Origin: Diploscapter coronatus
Taxonomy: Eukaryota; Nematoda; Chromadorea; Rhabditida; Rhabditidae
NCBI GenBank assembly: GCA_964036155.1
Contig: OZ038423.1
Coordinates: forward strand, 37,215,249 to 37,279,248
Direction of reading: 5' to 3'
Length of the DNA: 64,000 nucleotides
Shown: in pieces, positions 1 through 16,400 of the stretch
Numbering within the stretch: position 1 is the stretch's first letter
Layout of the letters: each line of letters starts with the position of its first letter
Notes under the pieces: model-generated
The model's input: only the letters and a program-made list of their open reading frames with translations
Told to the model about the DNA's origin: nothing
Database searches by the model: none
Translations under genes and position numbers: made by a program

Positions 1-46
1 GGACCTGCAATCGGTAGAGAAGAAGAACTGCACGACGAGAACAGAA

Positions 47-2592
<2,546 letters not shown>

Positions 2593-2678
2593 AGCAGAGC
2601 AAGGAGACAAACCTGAGAGAAGGTCGGACAAATCAATCAAATCACTAGCGAATTCCACACTCAAATATTCATTGTAAA

Positions 2679-2684
2679 AATAAA
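2679..2684 (+). terminator. Poly(A) signal of the GOLPH3 gene
   Basis: AATAAA sits 87 nt after the stop codon of the GOLPH3 homologue, in an AT-rich 3' UTR. It is the first canonical hexamer after the stop. Confidence 0.6.
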
Positions 2685-3356
2685 TACGTCTGTGATAGGC
2701 CGCCTCTCGTCGAATATTCTAATGTAATTACTATTCGAAAATTTTAAAACTCATCGAAAAATGATAAAATTCCTATCTGTGTTTGGTTTATAGAGGGGCT
2801 CTCTAGTGTTCCACTTTTCCTTTTTTCATTTATCATGTTTGACAAAGACTAGAATATCTTGAATTTGCATAAATGTGCTCTGATGCTAACTTTGATTAAC
2901 TCCTGGAGCAATTAGCAATGGAGAACGCATTTATGACAGTGCAAAATTTGTTAGTCGTTTGTCAAATTTGGAAACTCTAATTCATCGAAGACTGATATAG
3001 ACGAGTTTTATAGGGTCGTTCAGAATTTCTGAATTTTAAAACCTGACATCCGTTCCTATTTTCAATGTTTAACCCGAAACAATAGGCTAATTTCTGAATT
3101 TCAATAATTTATTGAATGACCCAAAGTTTAACTCATTTCCCAAATCAGTCCGCTTCACTTCAATGGGCTTCATGGGCTATACTTCTAATTCCACCTTTAT
3201 CCATTTTTATCATTTATCATCCACATTCATGCTTTTTCCTCTTGTTTGAGTTTCGACGAAAAGCTTTAGGCAATTCTGATGTCATGGGATTTTATCGATT
3301 TTTCCATAAAAATTACGACATTTTAATTGCTTTCTTTGATTTTTTCCTATAAAATC

Positions 3357-3492
3357 AGACGTTGAGACGTTTTCGACCACAAACATCCCTCTTATGCGGT
3401 GAATTATTCCAGACAGTTTTGCAATTACTACCCCTAATAATGGGGCGAGAGATGGCGACCGCATCTTTGAGGTGGAAAACGTTCCAACGTCT
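3357..3492. repeat. Foldback element, family 3, copy 1
   Basis: The left end AGACGTTGAGACGTTTTCGA and the right end GGAAAACGTTCCAACGTCT are inverted copies of each other. The interior (GCAATTACTACCCCTAATAATG) recurs at 48395-48531 with nearly the same right end. This is the structure of a non-autonomous MITE-like element. No coding capacity. Confidence 0.7.
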
Positions 3493-4261
3493 ATGAAATT
3501 CCGATTAGAAGTCTAGTTGTTCCCCTAATATTTCTATGCAAAAATTGAGTGCCTTGAGAATTTGGTAGTAGTTCGTGTTTTCAATTGTATTCTTGACAAT
3601 TTCAGCAAAATTCTATCCTTTTTTCTTGATACATGTGTAATTCTAGAAGATTGCATTGGTGGGTTTAATATTTTTCTTCTAATTTGATTTTTTTTTGACT
3701 GCAGTCATTTTGGCTGCATCTAATTCGTCATCATTTTCATCCAACATATTCACATTCACATTTTTCATATTTGATTTGATCGTTCTTTTTTCGACTTTAT
3801 TTGAACAGATTTTCAATCGCTGCGCGCTGCGTGTGTAACGAGTCAAGAACAATTATGACCCGACTGTGATATATTTGCTCTTCTACTCTTCTAAATGTCT
3901 AATTGAAATTTAGGTCTTTTTGTATGTCGCTAAAATTTTAAATGCTACCCATTTTTTCAGTACTATGTCATCTTCGTTGACGGCAGAATATCTTTGTCCT
4001 TAATTTTTATGCTATTTCCCCGTCCCAGAAAAATGGAGAGATTTTCTGCCGTTAGGGGACAGGATGCAATGCTTAAAATGGGGGTAACATTTGCATTTTT
4101 AGCGACTGATACAAATTGGCAAAATTGAGGAGACGAATTGAATAAATTTATGAAAGTTTTAGAACTTGATGAATTTCACAGGAGGATTTCTAACCCTGCA
4201 CAGAATCATTGTCACGAACACGATCAACCATATTTGCCTTCGTTTATTTTTGTTTCACACA

Positions 4262-4312
4262 GATTTTTGCACACACATACACAAACAGACAGACAGACGG
4301 ACAGACAAACAG
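4262..4312. repeat. CACA/CAGA microsatellite-like tract
   Basis: A run of ACACACATACACAAACAGAC units continues as CAGACAGACGGACAGACAAAC. It is simple-sequence DNA with no gene evidence. Confidence 0.7.
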
Positions 4313-4752
4313 GGGGGCCTCTGTCAGAGAGACCCACTCTGCAGCTTGGGTGCTTGTGGCTGACCCAGTTTTTGACACCAAACAACTATCCTCCCTGTGT
4401 ATGTCTTTTTCGTCTTTCATCTCCTCCCTCCCTCCCTTCCTTCGTGTAGCTGTTCTGTTCGATTCCTCCCAGTTCCCCGATTCTCCCCTTCCTCGCATCT
4501 CCTCAAATCCCTCCCATTTTTCCTCCCAAAGCCTCTCCCTCCTTTTCGATCCCATTCCATTTCATGGCTGTTCCAGTTCGAATCGAATTCCCCTTTCCCT
4601 CGGCCTAAGAATCATCCAAGTCTGCCCTTCCTCCTCATCAGCTTTCCATTTTTGGCAGATCGTTTCTATCGATCCGATCCTGTCATTTGTGTAAATTCCC
4701 GATATTTCGCGATGTGTTAACCTTGCTGACTTTTTACAAGAGGGCATTTTAG

Positions 4753-6668
4753 ATGTCCCTGGAGGCCGCATTGCGGATGGCGGCTGGGAGTAATTCCAGG
4801 AACGGCAACAGCAACGGTAACGGATCCGCAAGCAGTGACACTTCCACTGAAGGTGGAATTTTAAATTGGTCTAAAAATGAAAACTTGAAAAATACAATCG
4901 AAAAAAGGATCTCTTCTACTGCGTTTCACATCAACCTTTTGCACAGTTATAGAATTTATTGCAGAAAGTAGAAATTGAATGCAAATAGTCATCTAAAAAA
5001 AAGTAAGAAAGTAGGGATAGAGGAGGAGTGGTATATTTTCCAAATTTCCAAAGAAATCCGCAAATTTGTTGTGAAATAACTCGATTTCAACCTGCAGCGT
5101 CACTCTTACTTTCCTCCTGACCTGAAAATCTACATTTAACCACAGGGAGTCATAGACAGTCTCAGGCCTTCTTTCATTTCGATTTGAAAAGAAGGAAAGG
5201 AAAGAAAGACGATTTGAGAGTAGTGGCTAAGGATTTATTGGAAGTGGAAGGAAGATTTAGGAAATTTGAAATCTCTAGATTGGTTGATTGAGTTCCTTTC
5301 GAAAAATATGCACTGCAGTTTAAGAAAATGAAGATTGAAAAACTGTATAAACTTTAAAAGTTGCTCGATTGACTTAACCTATCTTTTCAGATTCTGCCGC
5401 GATGTCCGAATTGCTGAAGGAGGCCTTCACTGCCACAGTCGTCAGGGACTACGAGAAGTAAGTCTAGCAATGTTTTGCTACTGACTAAAAAATGAAAATT
5501 AAATATATGTAGAGAAACTTGATCTTTCCACTCATCACCTTTTTTCATATACCAAATTTTGATCTTGCAGTACCTCTAACCTCAAATATGTACTAATTCA
5601 GCTGTAACTTACTTTATTCCTCTCATTTACAATAAAAAAGTAGTCGATTTGATGTGAGGCGTCGTTTCTCGTTTCTCTCTGAAGGCGACCGCTTCACGCG
5701 CACTGCATTCGCTTTGACACTGACCGTTTTGACGTAGAAAACTTGAAAACTCGAATTCTGTTAGCCGAAGGCAAGCAGCGTGCAGAATGGAAACAGGGTA
5801 GACAAGAGAAGGGAAGGCAAAGATGACATTTTCTCTCAGGTCATCTGATAGTTTTTGAAGAGGAAAATATTAGGTTGAAGAAGAACTATTGCAATTTTGG
5901 TCTTGCGTTAGTTCAAAACTTTGAACAGCCCTATCAATTCATGATCAAAATGAATACATTGTTAAACCATATCACTAATGCTCATTAGCTACCCATCCTA
6001 TTGGTTTCCATTTTTTGTTCCTAAAGATAGCCAGATCTTCAAATAGTTCCTATCTTTCGCAATTCTTCTTCAATAAGTCTAGGAATTAAAAATTCAGAGC
6101 AGTGAATGTAATTCGTTCTGCAATCGCCACAGACTATGCATTTGGCGTGGAAGATCTCGAATTGATGGATCACGTCTATTCCTGTATTCTAAACACTTCC
6201 CACTACGACGAGACGGTCATCGAAGTTTGCTGGGAATGGATTGACGCTTTGGAGAGAACTCCCAGACTCAAAGATCCTCGAGTCATTTCTAGCACTCAGC
6301 TCAGTATTTACTACGCCTACCATACGGTATATTTTGAATGATTAATCCAAAAAAATTTCTGCCATCTCCTATTGAGAAATCTTTATTTTTGCCTAAATCT
6401 ATCGGAATTTGTTGAACGTTTTTTATATTACAACAACGTTGAGCAGATAAACTCTGTTAAGGCTCTAAAATATTCTCGAACTAGGAAAACTTTAGATTTC
6501 CCGAGTCCAAGAACGAATGCCCAAAAGGCCCAATCACCTGCAGATTAGAGCCGAGACTTGGAAGCGAGTCAAGAAGAGTTTTGAGTAAGAATTTGCTATT
6601 TGAAATTTGATAAAGTTTTGCTCTAGTTATTTGTGGAATTGCGCAGTGACGATGTGGAAGCCTCATGA
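4753..6668 (+). CDS. Unrecognised protein, 4-5 exons, 3' end uncertain
   Basis: Three exons join cleanly: 4753-4852, 5391-5457 and 6098-6326. The start ATG is followed by a Gly/Asn/Ser-rich N-terminus (NSRNGNSNGNGSASSDTSTE). A helical, conserved-looking part then contains ELLKEAFTATVVRDYEKAVN and a Trp-containing stretch VIEVCWEWIDALERTPRLKD. A plausible continuation is 6544-6584 and 6647-6668, giving IRAETWKRVKKSF and an acidic C-terminus ending at TGA; this last part rests on splice consensus only. Codon third positions are G/C-rich, like the other real exons here. I do not recognise the family. The first exon could alternatively belong to the downstream ATPase gene, because the phase is compatible with its first known exon. 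Confidence 0.5.
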
Positions 6669-9600
6669 AGTTGGTGAGTAGGAAAAACTGAACAAAACAG
6701 GACGTTTGAAACTCGAATTAGAAAGCGTCAATCGATGCTTTTTTCTGAATTTGAACTTCGAATGATGCCTGTAGGCAAGGTTGCATTGAAATGGTTGAAT
6801 TTTTGATCGTCTGGACATTCTGTGCAATCTCTCGTACATCGCTCTGTCATTTGCCGATGTAGTCACTGAAGAGACGTTGGAGTTGCTCCAGGCGGCTAAA
6901 GAGCACTCTCAACATGTTCTCGGCACGACCATAGTCGTCGAAAATGCTCATCAGGCTAATCAACGTATCCAAACCCTGGAAAGAAACATCAAAGATATTC
7001 GCTCTATGGCTGAAAAACTCGGAAGAAAATTGGTATAATACTTGACTTTTTCCTAAGCTCTGGTGACTGTACCTATAAAAACTAGGGGTTATTGTTTTCT
7101 TCCTTCTATTTTTCAATATGAAGTGGAGAGCACCGACAATTTTACCTAGTTCAGTCACCAAAACATGATGTTTAGTGATTTTGAGAGATGTCCACAGAAC
7201 AAAATTTAGACTAAGGAAACTGGAACTCCGATTCTGTCTACAGTACTCACTAATTTGCTAGATGGTATACCGGAGAAGCGCTTGAAAGAAGATTAATTTA
7301 TTCTAATTTTCGAACATATTTTTGAGATCTCCCATAATAGACTAGTGTGTTGTTTTTGTCTTTCGGTCGAACTTTGATCTGTCAACTTTCGTCGTCGCCC
7401 GGTGTGCCTTTGAATCATTTCTCATTCACTTTTCCTCTATCTTCAACCAACTTCCCTGGTCTCTGTCATTCTGTTATCAATATGTCTTTCTCCACTCTGT
7501 GGCTGTACTGTCGGCGTCTTTCAAAACCCTCAATAAACTTATATTTTATCGACAAGTTGCCTCTCGCCTTCAGTTATGATAACTGATAAGAAATGAGATT
7601 GTCATTTCGGTCAATAACTTGACGGTTACTTGTCTGTCAAATTGCCAATTGCTACTATAAAGGCCGCAAAGTATTTAACATTTTTTTTCTAGTTTTTACT
7701 AATGCTTAGTTTCTGCTAGCAAATGTTTCGAAGATCAGCTTTTCTGCCTTTTCCAAATTGATAACAGCTATTTTTTCAAGGCAAAAATTGCCAATGACAT
7801 GTCACTGACAAATTCAATCATTGGCCGAATCTCTAAATCTTTCTCCTCCTTTCCTAATCTGGTATAGGATATTCCCTCTCCTTATCATATGATCTCCCAA
7901 TGGATTGGTGATGTGATTGATTTATCTTCCCTCCCTCCCTTCCCTCCTTTCCCCTTTCCTTCTCTTCTTCATTCGCTTTGCTTCCTCCATCCATTTTCGT
8001 CGATTTTCCAACAGTTTACTTCATTTTTTCCAAACACTCATAATTTGTCACGCGTATTGCTTACGCCAGAGTTCATAAGTCTAAAAGCCAATCTCTAACC
8101 TGATCAACTTCGAAGATTGATTTCAATTCAACTCTGATTCAAGTTGAAATCCGAAGTTTGGATTTTATGATTGTTCAACTTACAGACTTCCTATTTTCCT
8201 TATCAACACCCCGAATATTTGCATTTCAATTCACGAATATTTATGTTCGATTTGCACTCGGCGTTAAGTTCCCTGTCGGATTTCACGTGAACCTGCTGCT
8301 CTCGCTCTCAAAACTTCGCTTGTCTAGTTTTGTCGATGCGATTTGCCTGCTCGTGTCCATCGACCATATCGTCATATTGCGTATGTGAGCCTGGCCTTGC
8401 GTGGTTTGCAGTTCACTGGCTCCCCTCTTATCCCCTATCTGTTCAATTTTGACACGCTACGGTAATAACAAAATCGAAAATCATAAAATCGAAAACGAAC
8501 AGAATCATTGATGGAAGAGGCAGAAGGCAGAAATTATCGAAGACTGATCGACTGGGGGCGTTACTTCGCTACTTCCAAACACTCCGCACGATTTTATAGT
8601 CGATAGTTGGTTGAGACTATCTGTGGCAATTTGTCAAGTGAATCGTTAATCCGATATTCGCTCGTCCCCAAGCCATTTTAGCTTCTTCGTCAGATTGATT
8701 CGGCTTCTCCCATTTGAAGAGACCATGTAAATGCTACTAGTTGTAACAAATAGTCTTTCATAATCATTAGATCTGTTGACTTTATTGGGAAAATTCATGC
8801 GGCTATTTTCTATCAACATTTGATATCTTCAGATGATTTGAATTTGAACTGTGAACTTTCAAAAATTCTAAACAATCGCTTCTCACATTCTAGCTTCTAA
8901 ATTTCTATGTTTACTTATTTAACGATTTGGCTATGAGGATTATGAGTTCTTCGTCAATTCTATTTGACACTCTTGCAGATTGTGAATAGTAAATCGACCG
9001 GTCTATTCTCATTGTTGCACTTCGTTTATTTTCTCCGAAAGTTCGGGTTGAAAGATGAAAGAATAGAGCCGAGTGCATTAGCACTGGAGTTAATTTTGAA
9101 TAACTTGACTTTTCTTCGATCTCTTAACGAAAAATTCCGCGATTTTTGCATTTCGAACCAAAATGATAGAGAGTCGTAAAATCGCTGCCTGTCAAAGTGC
9201 TAAACTGGAAATTCGAAAAGTGACGTCAAGTTTTGGGGATCGCGTTTCCCTTTTCCACTCCCTCCCCAAAATTACTGTCAGTCCAGTCTCTGTTTTGATA
9301 ATAAACGTCTTATGGTCGTGGTCTAAATAATATGCTCGAATTTTGCAAAATGGGAAATTTTGAAGTTTACAATAAATCAGCTGATCAAAAACACTATCTT
9401 GTAGATCTCACAGATCTAAATAATATTTTTTAGATATAGCGCATTTTCCCAAATCAAATCAATTCTCCTGTCAGTTACAACCCCGTTTTGTCTCAATTTC
9501 ATTTTTCCGCTAGTCTGTATGCCTGTTTTCACATTTCTCGTTGCGGTCAGCCCCCGTTGTTGCTACCCGTTCAGCAAGCAGAAGGCTGCCTTTTCATCTT

Positions 9601-10491
9601 CTTCTTATTTTCCTTTCTTTTCGTCGATTTTTCGATTGTTCTCGTTTTTCTTGCTAACTTTATTATGTTCCAGGTATTATTTTTGGAAATTGGAAGATTC
9701 GACATTGCAATAAGGAAGGATTTTTTGTCCTGATAATATCATCTCATACTTGAGATTCACTAGTGATGACATTAGGCCCTCTACGTGAGTCAAGTCTAAC
9801 GAACGACTTTTTGTCATCTGTGAAAGTTCGCGCAGTTCATACGTCACAGATCTTTAATGTTCACGATTTTTATCCATAACATATCATCTTCAAATAGACC
9901 TAACAGACTTTTAGTCAGAAAAAAACTAGAAGGGTACGCAAATCAAACTTTTCTATAGAAGGCTGATAATAGGGTAATACGCAACAACACTTTGGCTGAA
10001 TATTTTAGCCTAAATGGGGTACGCTCGAACGATCGGGCTTAGCTCTGTGCCCGGATCCAGAAAACTCTTGGAACCTCAGAAACTTTCTTATAGCAACCTT
10101 CTTCTCGCTGGGAGGCTCCTATAGGAAGGGTTCTGAGAGTTTCGTGGGTCGGGCACTGCCTAGGTATGTTCCAAAACTGCACTGAACTGTATGAACTTTC
10201 TTGGAAGATCACTTTTTTTTTTTGTAAAATAGGAATTTTTCAGACGATCCATGCAAGCCATGTCGTGAGTTCTGTCGTAAGAAATGTCAGTTTATCAAAG
10301 GTACTGTTTCGTGCAGTGCTCTTGATAAAATTGATAAATGACGTGTAGTAGCAGATTAGTCGAAAATATTTTATTGATTATCCAGATTTAGTTCTTTTTC
10401 TTAACTTTAGTTAGTGAAATTTTTGAGTGTCATTTATTAATTTTCGCTTTTACTAAACTTTAAATTAGAAAAATAAAAATTTTTATTTTAG
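6669..10491. other. Long stretch without a secure gene
   Basis: About 3.8 kb with only weak coding signals. One segment at roughly 6847-7030 is open on both strands (see findings). A frame at 8982-9179 ends in a stop but has poor codon bias. C/T-rich tracts occur near 7930-8000. A foldback lies at 10049-10158. The 5' exon(s) and promoter of the P-type ATPase gene must be in or before this region. Confidence 0.45.
10049..10158. repeat. Foldback element upstream of the ATPase gene
   Basis: The left end starts GTGCCCGGATCCAGAAAACT and the right end, read on the other strand, starts GTGCCCGACCCACGAAACTC. The two arms match with a few mismatches over about 28 nt. Confidence 0.55.
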
Positions 10492-13400
10492 CAACCTGTT
10501 CACATCTGACGAGAGCAATTCGAAACCCGGATGATCAGTCAAATAGGCACTGCTGCGACATCGAAAGGGGCAGGAAGCCCTCGGACGATGGAGAGGAAGG
10601 CACTGTCACGACGGGCACGAGCAGCTATGGTTGGAGACGTAGAACCAAAATAAACCCAATCAAGAAGGATCTACATGAGGCTAAACAGGTCAGATAGAGC
10701 CGATTTGGTTTATCCCTAATTTTCAACCTAAATTTATTTTTGGGAATTCAAGTGCGGAAAAAAACTTTAATCGGGCAGATAAGTATGAAAAAACTTCAAT
10801 ATAGTTTTTGGCTTTTCCGTAGATTAGATTTTGATACCTAATAGTAATTATTTTTGATGACAATTTGAAGATATTTACATTTACCTTTTCTTTTTGGGGT
10901 TTTCTACTAAAACATTTTTCCCTAAATTGAGTTACTTGATTTGGAACCAACGTTTTGCAGCAAGTAGGCAGTTCGTTCGTGGAGCATCATTTGAATATAG
11001 AGCAGCTGAAGGACGTCTACACGGATTCCTTCATTCATCCACAATTCCCTCAACAGAGTGACGGACTTACAACTGAAGAAGCGAAGTATCAAATCCAGAT
11101 TTATCAAAACGCGCTCCGCAAAAACTCGCAAATCACCCTGCAGGGAGAATAGTGCACCTTTCCAAGAGAGATTAAGGAGACATGCTCGTTTTCTCTCTCG
11201 ATATGACATACTAGTTTTCTGCGAGTCGTATTTTGAGAAGTCTGATCAAATCTATCAGCTTTCTTGCAGAAAATCGAACATTTCAGAAAACGCCTATTAG
11301 ACGGCGGCCCGAATACAATCGATCCTCCGAAGGAAAAGAGCTTCGTCAAAATGTTCTTGAGTCAATTCCACTGGAAATTTTGGGTCCTGCTGACTGGGGC
11401 TGCGATACTGTCAGGTAAAATATTTAAATTAAAAAAAATCAATTCCTAGGACTAACAATGTAAAAAATTCAACTTTTCTGGCAAATTCGAAAACTCTTCT
11501 TTATTAGCACTATATCGCTAGAAACTAGCATCTCAAGAATTCTTTAAAGCTGACTTAAAATTTAAGACTACCTGTAATTACTGACGCATGACAGACTCAA
11601 ACGACTGTATTTACAGGCAAAAATTAAGGGTGGTTTAAGGTAGAGAGCGTAGGGAAACGATAAGAAAAGAAACGACTGTCTGTAAATACAGGGGACCTCA
11701 AATAATCATGAATTTTACTTCAGTCGCGACGTATTTCGTCCACCTGGCGCACGGCTACAACGAGCCACTCAACCTGTACTGCGCATTCATTCTTCTATTC
11801 GTCGTCGCCTTCATGTGCGTTCTCTCGTTCTGGCAGGAAAACAAGGCTAAGAAGGTGCCTTTTCCGAATTTAAGACAATTTGGATAATTCGTTACTTCGT
11901 TGCCCATAGCTAAGTCTATTGAACAAAGTAGGGGGAGATGTTTCCCATACTATTTCGTAGGTTACGAAGTAACGAATCATCCAGGCTGCCGTTTATAATT
12001 TTGTTAAAATATCTATTGATTTTCTCAGGTCTTACAAAACTTCATCAAACTTCTGCCAGCCAAAGCGGTGGTCATTCGAGATTGCGAGGAGAAGGAAATC
12101 CCTATTGAAGATCTGGTCGTGGGAGATTTAGTGATTATAAGGTAGGCCTTGAAAATGAGCATATTGAAACATTCATTTTTTATTGGCATAAATGGAAAAA
12201 AAAAAATTCCAGATCCGGTTCCCGAATCCCAGCAGACATGCGAATTCTACAATCAAACAGTCTCATCGTCGAGGTCTCGGAAGTCACAGGTTAATTTTCC
12301 TTAAATAAGAAAAAAACAAAGAATTCAGGTTACACCGAGCCAATGGAGATGACAGCCGAAGCTGCAGCCAAGCACATTTCCGTGTTTGACGCCAAGAATG
12401 TCGCGTTCAAGGGCTCCTACTGCACAGAGGGCGATGGGATCGGGATTGTCATCAGGACGGGCAAATTCACTGTTGGTTTTCAAGGAATCGCAAATAACAA
12501 TTGACCACTTATGAACATTTCATGCATTATCATTAAAAATAGTTTCTTCTAGATTCCGAAAAAAAAACATGGCATTTTCAGGTGCTTGGAGGGGTAGCTG
12601 ATCTCCACCACTACGTGCCTCCCCGAACCAGCAAATTGCAGCAAGAGCTTCAGAATTTCGCCTCGTTCATCACCCTGATGGCTGTCTGCATGGCGCTAGT
12701 CGTATTTCTGATCGGATGCATTGTGGCAAGGTTAGAGAAGTGATTTCCTAAGGACAATTATATTCTTATGTTAGGGATTTTTCGTTTTCTAAAATGTATT
12801 TAAAAACGCGAATATTTGCAGATTCGAAAACATCCTGGATCACTTCGTCGTCGGCTTCCTCGTGGTAATCGTTGCGAACGTGCCCCAAGGGCTGCCAGCC
12901 ACAGTCATGTCCCAGCTGAGAATCATCGCGAACCGAATGGCTCAGAAGAAGATGCTCATCAAGAAGCTGGAATTGATCGACGAATTGGGCGCAGCCACGG
13001 TGATCTGTGCAGACAAGTCGGGCACTCTGACAATGAGCCAGGTAAAAAAGACTAAAATATGAAAATCGGAGTCGAAAAATTTGAAAAAGTCGATGAATTG
13101 TCGTAAGGGTTGCTGCGAACAACGCGCTAATTTCTTCCGCGCATCAAAATTGCGTTTAACTTTTCTTTGTCCCAAGTTATTGGTCATTAACAGTATAATT
13201 AGCTATGAGCCTGATTTCAGATGGTCGTCACTGACCTATGGTTCAACAAACGAATGATGTCTGGAGCTGGAATCATGCCCAAACATCCCCACATGAAGGC
13301 GATGAAGGCTGCAATGAAGATTGGAGACAAGTTGGAGGATCCGCTTCCTGAACTACTAACGGGTTTGTATATTTATTCTAATTTCACAAGTGTATAGCCT

Positions 13401-16400
13401 CATGCAGTATTCTGTCTATCGGAATTGTCGTCCTTCAGATTGCATGTATTCTTGAGATCCTGATTTCTCTTCGGACTCTTTGAAAATTCATTTCTTTCAG
13501 TAATGTCAGTCTGCAACGGCGCTCAATTCGAGCACGTCCGGAAGTCGATGCGACGAGTCTCCACAATGAGGGCCATGCAGAAATCCGCCAGTGAAGCCAT
13601 GCTCAGCAGCACTTTGAAGAAGAAATTCACTGTTGTGTAAGTTTGTTTTGTGCAATTATTTTGAACTAAAGATAGACGATTATTATTGTTTTAAAAATTC
13701 TAAAATCTATCGTTCAGACCTGATATGAACATCATCGTTTTTTTCAGCGACATCAAAACCGGCCAGGTATCTGAGCGAAGACCCAGTCCCAGTCTGAAGT
13801 CGTTGGAAATCACCGACTTGTCTCCGAATCTGTCGGATGAAATCGATGAAGACCCAAAGAAACAAAATGGGAACAATGCACTCAGTATGGATTTTCTGGA
13901 ATTCAACAAAAAGGAAGCAAACTCGAAGTTGCAGAACCTCCGTCTCATGTGCACTATGCGGTCGCAGAAAACGGGCATCGCTCGAAGAATACCAGGAGTC
14001 GGAAGAACGATTTGTTCGGAGTGCCTTGCGATGTGGCTCTGGTGAAATACGTCGAAGCACATCTGAGTGTCGAGGGAATCAGGCAGAGGTATTCGGTGAG
14101 ATTTTGCGCATTTGTATTTCTGAAATTAAATCTAAATTCTGGACTGCGAACATAATCTTACCAAAAGTAGTTTATGTTATCAGAGCAGAGTATGGAAAAG
14201 AATGAATTATGAAATAGCGTTCAGTGGAAAAGTACTCGTTTTGATAACTATACACTCGAACCTAAATTACATTTCTTATTTTGAAAAAATCTCTTTACTT
14301 TAAAATTTACATTCTTTCAGCCATCTTTCGAATTGCCCTTCAACTCGATCCGAAGATCCCAAACGATCGTCGCCAAATGCATGAGCGAACCAGCAAACGA
14401 CTGGGAAGAAGTCGGACCTCCTAATGAGGTTTGAAGATTTTCGAAACTTATGAAAATAGACTTATTCAGGAAGAATCCCGTTTCGTGGTGTTCATGAAAG
14501 GCGCTCCCGAGGTGATTCTGAGCAAGTGCAGCCACGTTAGATACGACAGGGAAATGGTGGAAATCGATGATCAGTTCAGAGAGGAGTGCCAGGTAAACTT
14601 TAAAGGAAAACTATTTTTTTTTATTCTTTAACTTTGAAAGCGAAATAATATTGATCAAAGAAATTCAATTTTTCAAAAAGTCAAAAAACCAATAATTTTT
14701 AGAAAGCCTGGGAGTCGCTCGGCAACGCAGGCAGAAGAGTGATCGCCTTCGCGCAGCGACATTTCAATGCACCCACAAATGCGAAGTTCGGACATACAGA
14801 CGAGGACGCGAAATGGCCGGAACAGCTCGTTTTTCTGGGAATGGCTGCGATTATGGATCCACCAAGGTAAGCACGCTGTTCTTCACCCAAACCTGGCTCT
14901 GGTTCTCTCAGTTCTCTCGTGTCTCATTCGCCTCTTTCGATTCCAACTATCCCTTGTCTCTTGAAGCGAATTATGTCAAAAATTATTGCAAAGAGAGTTG
15001 TGACCGTTGCCAAACGATTTCTCTAGACCTAGCATACTGCCACTGCGCTACAGTCGCCTTACTTTGCACACCTAAAGCTTGATGCGTCGAAGAAAGGGGA
15101 AGCGAGAGAACGAATGAGAAGCTAGAAAATCTCCTTTTCTGTAATCTTTCGTTGATCATTTTTAAAAATTTTTCTATAAATCGAAATTTGTCAGACCCGA
15201 AACTGCCGCTGCTATTCAACAATGCAAGGGCGCAGGCATCAAAGTGTTCATGATCACTGGCGACCATCCCACCACTGCCACTGCGTTAGCAAATGAAATT
15301 GGACTCATCGAAAATGGAACCGAGGTTTTGAAATTCGTAATTTTCCTGAAAAGTCATCAAAAAATTTCCAGACAAACCGTGGCGGACACGATTGGAGCAT
15401 CGTCACTGGCGACCAGATTTTGGGCTATAAACAGCACGATTGGGACACATTGTTGAAAAAGAAATACATCGTTTTTGCAAGGTGATTTAAAAAAAATGTA
15501 TTCTTCTCAAAAATGATGCCTTTGATAAAAAGTCATCTTTTTCAGGGTAGGGTAAAATTATCGATGTCTTTGCTGAAATAAATCCTAACTGAAGAATGAA
15601 TTTTCAGAACAAACCCCGAACAAAAGCTTATCATCGTGCAAGAAGTGCAGCGTCATGGAGAAACAGTCGTAGTGACAGGCGGAGGGGTGAATGACGCACC
15701 TGCATTGGCTTGTGCGAATGTCGGAATTGCTATGGGATTGAGCGGTATGCAATTGTCGAAGATTCCTCAAAAATCAATAAAACGTAGGAAGTGACATTGC
15801 CAAACAGACAGCGGACATTGTTCTGCTGGATGACAATTTTGCTTCGATTGTCAAAGGAATCGAGGAAGGCAGGCTGCTTTTCGATAATCTCAGGTAATTT
15901 CGAAATTTTCGAAATCATCAATTTTTCTTGAGCTACATTTTTGAAACTGTTATATGAATTTTCAACGAGTTAAATTTTAATGAATTTTAGAGAATTGCAA
16001 ACTTTCAGACTTTCTCTGGCCTATACATTCGCCCATTTATGGCCTGAAATTTTCCCCATCATTTTGTCGTTTACACTGGGTCTCCCACACGGCCTCTCCC
16101 CGCTGCAGATTTTGTCCGTCGATCTTGCCTCGGAAATGCCACCCGCAGTGTCGCTCGCCTATGAACAGCCAGAGCAGGACATCATGCACACCAAGCCTAG
16201 GAGCAGGTTCGAATTTTTCTTCATTTTTCCCTTCAAAAATTCGAAAAAAAATCATGAAATTTTCAATTAAATGGAAATTCATTTTCTTCTTCAGATCTGC
16301 ATTCTCTATATCTTTTCCATGCTTTTCTTTTCATGATTCTGAAAAATCGTGTCATTTTAAAGTCTTTATTTGTCCATTCATTGATTCAACTTCTTTCAGA

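Larger units (their letters stand above)
2685..4752. other. Gene-free spacer with a foldback element and low-complexity tracts
   Basis: No exon with a conserved product is visible. The stretch holds a foldback repeat (3357-3492, listed separately), a short CACA/CAGA tract (about 4265-4310) and a C/T-rich tract (about 4395-4560). It presumably contains the promoter of the gene starting at 4753. Confidence 0.5.

Noticed and set aside
4209..4694. A 161-codon open frame upstream of 4753
   Set aside because: It runs through CACA/CAGA and C/T-rich simple sequence, has no splice or codon support, and overlaps other open frames equally long.
8964..9179. A 71-residue frame (LLHFVYFLRKFGLKDERIEP)
   Set aside because: A TTGCAG acceptor and a stop border it, but codon bias is poor and it fits no flanking exon in phase.
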